A DNA stretch of 5,829 nucleotides from Desulfocapsa sp. (lineage in GTDB: Bacteria; Desulfobacterota; Desulfobulbia; Desulfobulbales; Desulfocapsaceae), in assembly GCA_029934915.1 (NCBI GenBank), contig JAOZLI010000171.1, positions 1-5,829 of the forward strand, written 5' to 3'. This document shows positions 1 through 5,829 of the stretch, piece after piece. How positions within the stretch are numbered: the stretch's first letter is position 1; each line of letters starts with the position of its first letter. Under the pieces are notes generated by a model. That model was not told the origin of the DNA. It searched no databases and was given only the letters and a program-made list of their open reading frames with translations. A program made the translations under genes and the position numbers.

Positions 1-154
1 AAAATATAAATGTAGTTTTGTGTTTTTTGAATTTGAAGGTTATCATGCCTGCCTGGACATAATAACAAGAAATGTACTCGTCCATAAAATATCAACCATT
101 CACGAAATTTAACCCCGGTATCTGAATTTGAAAGAGATCGACACCTCAGTCACA

Positions 155-910
155 ATGACACAAAAAACAGTGGTGATTACTGCTGCCGGCAAAGACGAAC
201 GAACAGAAGCTCTTGCCATTGAAGTGCCCTATAAAGTAGCCCTCAACGACAATGAAATTGGAGCCTCCATGGTTTTGGCCACTGGACTGGAAGAGTTTGG
301 GGCTGGCTTTTTGTTTGGTCAGGGCTATATAACCGAAGTCGGCCAGGTACGCGAGGTGTTAGTTTGTCCAGAGGGACGCATCTCCGTACACGCTGCTGTG
401 GAAGAGGGAAGCGAACCTAAAGAGGTCATTATCACTTCTGGGTGTGGCGGGACCGGTAAAATATCCAAAGAGATGCTGGAAGGGGCCTTCGATCCCTTGA
501 ATGAATGTACTATCAGTCTGGACGAGATAAACCAGTTTATCCGTGAAATGCTGAGTCAATCCCCCCTGGGCCCAGCCACACACTGCGTACACGGTTGTGG
601 GCTCTGGGCAGAAGGAAAACTGCTGGGATTTTATGAGGATGTAGGCCGTCACAATGCGGTGGATAAGATCATCGGCGCCATTTTAATGGGAAAAATTCCG
701 GCCAGTGGCGCAGTATACACCACCGGACGTTTGACCTCGGATATGGTACTTAAATGTGCCCGCATAGGGATTCCCATAGTGATGTCTAGAACAGCTCCTT
801 CTTCTCTGGGGCTGGCCATTGCCAGACGTGCAGGGGTGACATTGGTTGGCTATTCCCGGCCTGGACGTATAAATGTTTTTAATGCTCCGGAGCGGATTAC
901 ATTGAGTTAA
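155..910 (+). CDS. fdhD: FdhD, formate dehydrogenase accessory sulfurtransferase
   Basis: FdhD transfers sulfur from the cysteine desulfurase IscS to the molybdenum or tungsten bis-MGD cofactor of formate dehydrogenase in the cytoplasm. The enzyme is inactive without this step. The family is recognised by three blocks, numbered from the ATG: EDVGRHNAVDK at 161-171, TGR at 190-192 followed by the SRTAPSSLG stretch at 211-219, and GYSRPGRINVF at 232-242. The loop that carries the CxxC pair in the E. coli protein reads SGCGGTG here. Only the first cysteine (C97) is kept, and the second position is Thr100. The usual Gly/His/Ala-rich segment before EDVGRH instead reads HCVHGCGLW, with C144 and C148 flanking H146. 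The length of 251 residues is near the family norm. The start is uncertain: neither the ATG at 155 nor an in-frame TTG at 128 (9 residues longer) has a good Shine-Dalgarno sequence, and I chose the ATG by codon preference. An in-frame stop at 110-112 limits further extension. The stop overlaps the next gene by one base. Confidence 0.93.
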   Translation: MTQKTVVITAAGKDERTEALAIEVPYKVALNDNEIGASMVLATGLEEFGAGFLFGQGYITEVGQVREVLVCPEGRISVHAAVEEGSEPKEVIITSGCGGTGKISKEMLEGAFDPLNECTISLDEINQFIREMLSQSPLGPATHCVHGCGLWAEGKLLGFYEDVGRHNAVDKIIGAILMGKIPASGAVYTTGRLTSDMVLKCARIGIPIVMSRTAPSSLGLAIARRAGVTLVGYSRPGRINVFNAPERITLS

Positions 911-3036
911 TGGATTCGACGAAAATATTCTCACTGAAAAAACTGTTTCTGCTAGGAATCTATGACCCGCGAATAAATCAAGGGATGTGGCTGAGCCTGG
1001 CAACCGGACTTCTCTACCTGCTCTTTTACCTCTGTGACCATACAGAACCAGCCATTATAGCAATCCTTGCCATTTTGCCGTCACTTATGGCAGGTGTTGA
1101 CAGGCCCGGCCCACGGCTGACCATACGACTTTTACGAATTATCCTTCTCTTTTTCTTCAGCTCTTTTCTGGTGCTGATTCTCAGCCGTGCCGGTGTCCCT
1201 CTGGCTATTCTTTTCTTTCCACTTATTTTTGCCTTTGCCATGTTTGCAGTGTATGGAAACGAATCCGGAAAACTTGGAACAGCGGCCATGCTTGTGGCAA
1301 CGATGTCGCTCAGCTGGCCCCCTTCGGCGCCTCTTCTCAATTTCCCTTTGTTAATCAGTTTGGGGACACTCTGGTATGGAATCTGTGCACGGCTGTGGAT
1401 GGTCTGGTGGGGACACCGGGTACTACGGGATATTCTGGCCCGACTTTTTACAGCCATTGGTAAATATTACACCCTGAAATCACGACTACTTCGGGTAGAA
1501 GGTGATAAAGACACTTTTGCCGCCATCTACCAACTGCAGAAGAATGTGTACGATCTCATCAACCAGAGTAAAACCTACCTGAACCGCTACAGTACAACAG
1601 ACGATGACCGGGAGTTGAAGAAACTGGAACAGAATTTTTTCTTTGCTGTGGATCTGATGGAATTATTGCAGTCTAATCAGCATAAACTCGACGAGATGCG
1701 GGAATTTATCAACTCATCTCATTTTGGCCCCATGTATTCCAGGGTGGCTATTGCAGTGGCGGCCGGATTACAGAAGAAATCCATTGCCATTCGCACCAGG
1801 CGGGAAATAACAATACGAACCGGTATTACTTTCACAAGCTTTGAGGAAGCCCTCCTGACCAGCAAAGAAGCAAAATCCCCCTTCGTTCGTTCTCTCACAC
1901 TTCACCTTCAAGCGCTGAGAGCACTACTCACCAGTCAGCAACCGGTATTTATGCGACCCCTTGCCACACCTGCTGCTAACGAAGGACTGATACCAACATT
2001 CAAACCGCACATCAGCTTTAAATCTCCAGTTTTTCGATATGCGCTGCGCCTGGCAGTAACTATCTCTTCCGGGACGCTTTTGGCAGAAGCACTGCACCTT
2101 GACAAAAGCTACTGGCTGCTGCTTGCAATTTTACTCGTGATGCAGAGTGGCTACCTGCTCACCAAAACCATGATTGGCCAACGTATAATCGGGACGCTGG
2201 CAGGTGTATCCTTAGGCCTTGTACTCATACAACTGCCAGCAGATGGCAGACTTGTACTGCTTGTGGCAACTCTTGCAACTGCACTCTTCTCTCTCAGCAT
2301 GATTTTTCAACACAAAACCTGGTCTATTATCGGTGTTACTGCCCTGATAATTCTTGGCTACGAGTTTGCATTCAGCAACGGCGAGGAGATGGTATACACA
2401 AGACTTCTGGATTCACTGCTTGGCTGCAGTCTCGCCTTTGCTTCTAATATTTTCCTCTGGCCGCAGTGGAACGGTGGAGGAATTAAGCGATTGATCAAAG
2501 AAACGCTTCTAGCCCAGGAGGATATCCTGATCTTCTCCATTCGTGCACTCTCGGACAAAAGTATCAAATTTGAGCAACTAACCCGCAGACGCCTGAAACT
2601 CTATACGGCACAAAACAATCTGCTGGCCAGTTATCAACAAATGCTGCGGGAACCGCAACATACCAGGGAATATGTAAATTCATTGGATCAGGTACTCGGA
2701 CATTTTGTAGCAACAGCTGCCCATATCAATGCCCTTCTACCCATAAGCAGAGAGCTTGCTCCCATGCCAGCAGAATTGACTGAGCATATGGAGCGTGCCG
2801 TTATTGCAACCTACAGTCGCTGCGGCAAAACATTTATTCTCGAACCTATTGATCTGCTCGAAGAATTGAAGATTGTCTACAAGATGCTGCAGCAGATAAA
2901 AGAGAAGGATGATGATCCACAGCATTTCGCCATTATTCATCTGCTGGAAATCATTTACGAACGCCTGGATACTATTTTTGGAATTCTCGATTTTTGTGAT
3001 TCCGGACCTAAATCCCCTTATGATACTGGGCTTTAG
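910..3036 (+). CDS. YccS/YhfK-like FUSC-family inner membrane protein
   Basis: This 708-residue integral membrane protein has the two-halved layout of the YccS/YhfK branch of the fusaric acid resistance (FUSC, aromatic acid exporter) superfamily. A hydrophobic N-terminal block at about 24-160 can hold roughly six membrane segments. A soluble, largely helical stretch follows at about 165-370. A second hydrophobic block at about 373-516 carries the FUSC_2 signature: KSYWLLLAILLVMQ at 399-412, then GQRIIGTLAG at 423-432, and RLLDSLLG at 498-505 leading to LWPQW at 516-520. A cytoplasmic helical tail runs from about 520 to 708. Relatives such as AaeB export aromatic carboxylic acids, but the substrate of YccS-type proteins is not established and none can be read from this sequence. 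The ATG overlaps the fdhD stop as TAATG and has no close Shine-Dalgarno sequence of its own, so translation is probably coupled to fdhD. The last 29 bases overlap the convergent U32 gene. The family call is solid; a transport role is inference. Confidence 0.88.
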   Translation: MDSTKIFSLKKLFLLGIYDPRINQGMWLSLATGLLYLLFYLCDHTEPAIIAILAILPSLMAGVDRPGPRLTIRLLRIILLFFFSSFLVLILSRAGVPLAILFFPLIFAFAMFAVYGNESGKLGTAAMLVATMSLSWPPSAPLLNFPLLISLGTLWYGICARLWMVWWGHRVLRDILARLFTAIGKYYTLKSRLLRVEGDKDTFAAIYQLQKNVYDLINQSKTYLNRYSTTDDDRELKKLEQNFFFAVDLMELLQSNQHKLDEMREFINSSHFGPMYSRVAIAVAAGLQKKSIAIRTRREITIRTGITFTSFEEALLTSKEAKSPFVRSLTLHLQALRALLTSQQPVFMRPLATPAANEGLIPTFKPHISFKSPVFRYALRLAVTISSGTLLAEALHLDKSYWLLLAILLVMQSGYLLTKTMIGQRIIGTLAGVSLGLVLIQLPADGRLVLLVATLATALFSLSMIFQHKTWSIIGVTALIILGYEFAFSNGEEMVYTRLLDSLLGCSLAFASNIFLWPQWNGGGIKRLIKETLLAQEDILIFSIRALSDKSIKFEQLTRRRLKLYTAQNNLLASYQQMLREPQHTREYVNSLDQVLGHFVATAAHINALLPISRELAPMPAELTEHMERAVIATYSRCGKTFILEPIDLLEELKIVYKMLQQIKEKDDDPQHFAIIHLLEIIYERLDTIFGILDFCDSGPKSPYDTGL

Positions 3037-5251
3037 TCGAAGGGGATATAACGTTATTCAGCTCCTTGGTCGCCTCCAGATTTCCATCAATACTCTTTGC
3101 AACGAGTCTGACTATCTCGGTTTTATCCCTGGCAATGGTCGTTTTAGTCTTAATTTCTCGAAGGTCAATACAATAACCGGAAAAATGATCGGACAGATCT
3201 GTAAGAATATCGGTATTCAAAAAATTCGTTTCGTTATAAATAGTATGATAATTTCCCTGTGATTTTTCTATTAGAAAGGTTTTTCCTTTTCCATTTGTAA
3301 TGGAAGCCTTTTTCGCACATGTTTCAATACAGCTCTCGTCAATTCTATACTTCTGACATCCGGTTACCTGATGAAAAAGGCACTGCCTGCTGGTCATCAA
3401 TATAATGGGGTGATAAATACTGTAATAAAACTTAAAACCCGCAGGTTTTTGAATCCTTTTTATCTGCGTTTTCTTGAGCTCATTGGAAATAAAGGCACCA
3501 GTGCAATTAAAGTTTTCCTTTAAAGAGAGTACGCTAAAAGAATTAACAATATTAAGCTGAGGACCGGCAATCCAGGCAATACCTCTTTTATTCGCTTCAT
3601 AGGCAATTCCTGTATTATTGGTGACTATCAATTTCACTTGTGCCTGATCAAGGAATTTTACTGCAGCCTCAAACTCTTCTCCTATTATCACTGAAGGAAA
3701 CCAGGGAATTACGGTGGGATTCTCTATGAAAACATTCACTATTTCAGTATAATTCTTGAGAATAGCACTGGGTAGCTGAAAATAAATATCTGCCGAAGTC
3801 TCACGACAGAGGAATAAATCGTCCACTGATGCAATCAATACAGCAAGTGTGGAGCTGGTTATTTCACCATGCTGACTTGTTAAGTGGGGAACATCGATGG
3901 GAGCAACGGGATTTCTCGCACCATTCAGAAGAAACAGTATTCTATTTTTTATTGCTGTCAGTTCTTTAAATGGAAGGAAGAGATCACTCTGAAAATTTTC
4001 AAAGTTCAGCTGCTGGACAAAATACGCAGTATCATTCAGGGGCGCTAATCGTTTTTTCACCTCCTCACGACTGAGTATTTTCTTCTCCGTGGCTGTAAGA
4101 GTAATCTTGGAAGCCACAATAAAGGAAGTATCAGGTGTTTCTATTACCAATTCTAAGGTGGAACCAACTTTTCCGGAAACAGAAATAAACAGCGGTAGCT
4201 TTTCGATTCGTAACTTCTCTATGTTCTTCTCTACCCTTCTAATAATCTCGGTTCGAGCATCATAGATTTCTTTCTTAGCTCTTTCGAGACCATCAACACC
4301 AGAATACCCTGCATGCTCAGCAAGATAATGGGCAGAATTATCCCGGGGATTATCAATAAACATATCCTTATTGATATCGCCCGTTAAAAAACCATTGGAA
4401 AAATCACGGTTAAAAACGCTATACAACTCGCTCCTGTCACGACTAACCAGCCCTTCCCGACAGAAGCCATCGACCTGTTTTCTCCAGGAATCAACCACAG
4501 TATAGATATAGTGAAACTTTTTGATTCGGCCTTCAATTTTGATGGAATCAACTCCGGCCTCATCGAGCTCTTTTAAATTTGAATAGTCAGAAATATCCTT
4601 CAGATTAAGAGGATACTGGACGCCTTCTGAGGTTGGATCATAGGCGTCCCGGCAAGGCTGGCTGCACCTGCCACGATTCCCGGATTTTCCACCATGAACG
4701 GAACTCATATAGCAGATACCAGAAAAGGACAGACAATGGGAGCCGTGTACAAAGACCTCAGTCAGGATATTATTTTTGTGGCCGACAGCAGCCAAGGGTT
4801 TAATCTCTGCAAGGCTTAATTCCCTTGAAAGATTAACACGATGCACACCAAGTGCATGTAAAAACTGAATTTGTCCACGATTATGGGTGGTGAGTTGCGT
4901 TGATGCGTGAACAGCAAGCCCGGGAAAATAGTTTGAGAGAAGATACAATAAGCCGAAATCCTGAACGATAACGCCATCGACACTGGTGTTAGCCAGTTTA
5001 TTCAACAAATTTACAAGGGCAGGGATTTCACTCTCTACGATGATGATATTCAGAGTGATAAAAATCGAGCAGTGGTGCTGATGCGCAAGATGTAAAATGG
5101 CATCCAGATCAGCAAGGGAGATATTTTGCGCACGGTTTCTGGCGTTAAATCTGTCTAAACCGCAATAAATGGCATCGGCCCCGGCCGCAATTGCCGCTTT
5201 TATAGACTCAATATCTCCTGCTGGTGCCAGTAACTCGATTTTTCTTTTCAT
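3008..5251 (-). CDS. U32-family (RlhA-like) iron-sulfur protein with C-terminal Cys-rich extension
   Basis: U32 proteins are called peptidases by history, but the characterised bacterial ones (RlhA, TrhP, UbiU/UbiV) act in hydroxylation of rRNA, tRNA or ubiquinone precursors, and UbiU/UbiV carry a 4Fe-4S cluster. The N-terminus reads IELLAPAGD at 5-13, then GADAIYCG at 24-31. The U32 signature EVFVHGSHCLSFSGIC at 165-180 has His172 where the published pattern expects an aliphatic residue. It leads to GNRGRCSQPCR at 191-201. C173, C180, C196 and C200 are the likely cluster ligands. IKIEGR at 237-242 fits the barrel core. Residues about 385-445, with LFLPFKEL at 424-431, resemble the DUF3656 region of RlhA (YdcP). 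The tail adds a second cluster, C624, C632, C641 and C645, with C694 further on. At 747 residues it is clearly longer than E. coli RlhA. The ATG at 5251 fits the family N-terminus, and an in-frame TAG four codons upstream blocks extension. No Shine-Dalgarno sequence lies at normal spacing. An RlhA-type RNA hydroxylase is the best guess; exact substrate unknown. Confidence 0.9.
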   Translation of the reverse strand: MKRKIELLAPAGDIESIKAAIAAGADAIYCGLDRFNARNRAQNISLADLDAILHLAHQHHCSIFITLNIIIVESEIPALVNLLNKLANTSVDGVIVQDFGLLYLLSNYFPGLAVHASTQLTTHNRGQIQFLHALGVHRVNLSRELSLAEIKPLAAVGHKNNILTEVFVHGSHCLSFSGICYMSSVHGGKSGNRGRCSQPCRDAYDPTSEGVQYPLNLKDISDYSNLKELDEAGVDSIKIEGRIKKFHYIYTVVDSWRKQVDGFCREGLVSRDRSELYSVFNRDFSNGFLTGDINKDMFIDNPRDNSAHYLAEHAGYSGVDGLERAKKEIYDARTEIIRRVEKNIEKLRIEKLPLFISVSGKVGSTLELVIETPDTSFIVASKITLTATEKKILSREEVKKRLAPLNDTAYFVQQLNFENFQSDLFLPFKELTAIKNRILFLLNGARNPVAPIDVPHLTSQHGEITSSTLAVLIASVDDLFLCRETSADIYFQLPSAILKNYTEIVNVFIENPTVIPWFPSVIIGEEFEAAVKFLDQAQVKLIVTNNTGIAYEANKRGIAWIAGPQLNIVNSFSVLSLKENFNCTGAFISNELKKTQIKRIQKPAGFKFYYSIYHPIILMTSRQCLFHQVTGCQKYRIDESCIETCAKKASITNGKGKTFLIEKSQGNYHTIYNETNFLNTDILTDLSDHFSGYCIDLREIKTKTTIARDKTEIVRLVAKSIDGNLEATKELNNVISPSTKAQYHKGI
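3012..3047. repeat. Inverted repeat at the convergent gene junction
   Basis: ATCCCCTT at 3012-3019 and AAGGGGAT at 3040-3047 form a perfect 8-bp stem with a CCCC/GGGG core around a 20-base loop. The loop can pair further as ACT/AGT (3025-3027 with 3035-3037). It spans the FUSC stop codon and lies just inside the U32 3' end, so it could end or stabilise both messages. Neither side has a U-tract, so it is not a canonical intrinsic terminator. A 10-bp palindrome, ATAACGTTAT, follows directly at 3048-3057. Confidence 0.4.
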
Positions 5252-5262
5252 GAAGTAATTCT

Positions 5263-5294
5263 AATATAACACTCACCTGCTGTAATGTTATATT
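5263..5294 (-). repeat. Perfect 9-bp inverted repeat between the small Cys-rich gene and the U32 gene
   Basis: AATATAACA at 5263-5271 and TGTTATATT at 5286-5294 are exact reverse complements around a 14-base loop. In the minus-strand transcript the first arm contains the stop codon of the small gene. The loop shows AGGTGAG, the only Shine-Dalgarno-like sequence before the U32 start, which lies 20 bases further on. The hairpin could modulate U32 translation or processing of the two-gene message. The stem is only A/U-rich, and no U-tract follows it in the direction of transcription, so it is not a convincing terminator. Confidence 0.45.
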
Positions 5295-5749
5295 TTTATC
5301 AAAAAGCGACACTCTCTATCCCCCGCAAGTATTGAGCCTTCCATAACTACATCCACATACCTGCCAAGTCCAAGAGCAAACTTACGTTTTATCTTACCAA
5401 GAGTACAATAACACAAAGCCTTTGATGTTTTTTGAGTATCCTGACTTACTAATGGACAAGAACACTTTTCAAAAATAACGAAGTATTCTTCACCTTCTCT
5501 GGTAAGGCGCCATTCTTTACATAAGTTGTCTAAAAAATCAGACTCGCTTTCGGAATTATTTTTCATGTCTTTTACTTTCTCGTCAGTCAAACGTGAAAAA
5601 GGACATTTTTCGCCACAGGCCCCCATTATTTTTTTTAACGTGGGCTTGCTTACATGTCTAGCTTGTGTATTAATCAACTCTTTAATCCAAACAAGTAATT
5701 TCTCATTTTCGTTTCCAGGGTTCACTAACGATGGTATTTCAATGTTCAT
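5288..5749 (-). CDS. Small cysteine-rich protein with V4R-like C-terminus, function unknown
   Basis: I do not recognise a characterised homologue of this 153-residue soluble protein. It has eight cysteines: C45 and C49 in ACGEKCPF, C77 in CKEW, C96 and C98 in KCSCPL, C113 and C115 in CYCTLGK, and C147 in GDRECRF. The end of the protein (C-Y-C-T-x-G, then LGRYVDV, then AGDRECRFLI) has the rhythm of the V4R (4-vinyl reductase) domain, which binds small molecules or metal. The whole pattern also recalls uncharacterised DUF6144-type bacterial proteins. Both links are from memory of sequence patterns and are unverified. A ligand-binding or metal-binding sensor is therefore possible, but no reaction can be assigned. 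The ATG at 5749 is chosen because GGAG lies five bases upstream of it. A GTG at 5809 would add 20 residues but lacks a Shine-Dalgarno sequence. The protein has no signal peptide or membrane segment. It lies 36 bases upstream of the U32 gene on the same strand, so the two probably share a transcript. Confidence 0.75.
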   Translation of the reverse strand: MNIEIPSLVNPGNENEKLLVWIKELINTQARHVSKPTLKKIMGACGEKCPFSRLTDEKVKDMKNNSESESDFLDNLCKEWRLTREGEEYFVIFEKCSCPLVSQDTQKTSKALCYCTLGKIKRKFALGLGRYVDVVMEGSILAGDRECRFLIKI

Positions 5750-5754
5750 ATGGT

Positions 5755-5759
5755 CTCCG
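5755..5759 (-). promoter_or_regulatory. Ribosome binding site of the small Cys-rich gene
   Basis: On the minus strand CGGAG ends five bases before the ATG at 5749, which is ideal Shine-Dalgarno spacing. It is the clearest ribosome binding site in the window and the reason for preferring this ATG over the in-frame GTG at 5809. Confidence 0.7.
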
Positions 5760-5829
5760 TTTTGCAAAAATGATACTATTCCACGTCTAAATTTTTCGAT
5801 CGTTGCCACGCACCAAAAATATAATCCAC

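Noticed and set aside
33..63. Possible promoter for fdhD: TTGAAG at 33-38 and CATAAT at 58-63
   Set aside because: The spacer is 19 bases, the -35 match is moderate, and the whole leader is AT-rich, so such pairs are expected by chance. I see nothing else convincing in bases 1-127.
39..66. Inverted repeat GTTAT/ATAAC upstream of fdhD as a possible operator
   Set aside because: The arms are five A/T-dominated bases 18 bases apart, too short to support an operator.
28..132. Direct repeat TGAATTTGAA at 28-37 and 123-132 flanking the fdhD leader
   Set aside because: It is only ten AT-rich bases, occurs just twice, and the second copy merges into the possible TTG start. Chance is the simplest explanation.
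2909..3262. Plus-strand open frame of 117 codons across the FUSC/U32 junction
   Set aside because: It overlaps the ends of two well-supported genes in another frame or strand and its product has no recognisable features, so it is a shadow frame.
5263..5300. Plus-strand intrinsic terminator (inverted repeat followed by TTTTTAT)
   Set aside because: No plus-strand gene leads into it. In the minus direction, where the genes run, no U-tract follows the stem.
5750..5809. N-terminal extension of the small Cys-rich protein to a GTG at 5809
   Set aside because: The GTG has no Shine-Dalgarno sequence, whereas the ATG at 5749 has GGAG at five-base spacing. The 20 extra residues show no recognisable domain.
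5819..5824. TTATAT on the minus strand as a -10 box for the two-gene minus operon
   Set aside because: Any -35 element would lie outside the window, and the region is AT-rich, so it cannot be supported.

Overview
This window has four protein genes in two convergent pairs and almost no free intergenic space. It contains no RNA gene, mobile element or CRISPR array that I can see. The gene content points to an anaerobic or facultative bacterium: a formate dehydrogenase maturation protein, and a long U32-family protein with a cysteine-rich C-terminus like those in anaerobic and gamma/delta-type Gram-negatives. The moderate base composition and the style of the FdhD, YccS-like and U32 proteins suggest a sulfate-reducer-like Desulfobacterota member. 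That placement is inference only.

Left half, plus strand (about 1-3036). A short AT-rich leader is followed by fdhD, the sulfurtransferase that activates molybdenum or tungsten formate dehydrogenases. Its stop codon shares one base (TAATG) with the start of a 708-residue YccS/FUSC-type inner-membrane protein, so the two are very probably cotranscribed and translationally coupled. No formate dehydrogenase structural gene lies in the window.

Right half, minus strand (about 5829 down to 3008). A small cysteine-rich protein of 153 residues has a V4R-like C-terminal sequence pattern and a clear ribosome binding site. A 36-base gap holding a 9-bp perfect inverted repeat separates it from a 747-residue U32-family protein. 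That protein has the usual four-cysteine iron-sulfur motif plus a second, C-terminal cysteine cluster. The two minus-strand genes probably form an operon.

The two operons meet tail to tail. The 3' ends of the FUSC and U32 genes overlap by 29 bases, and an 8-bp inverted repeat spans the junction. The points most worth a second look are the FdhD that lacks the second cysteine of its CxxC pair, the extra C-terminal cysteine cluster of the U32 protein, the cysteine-rich small protein beside it, and the hairpin in front of the U32 start codon.
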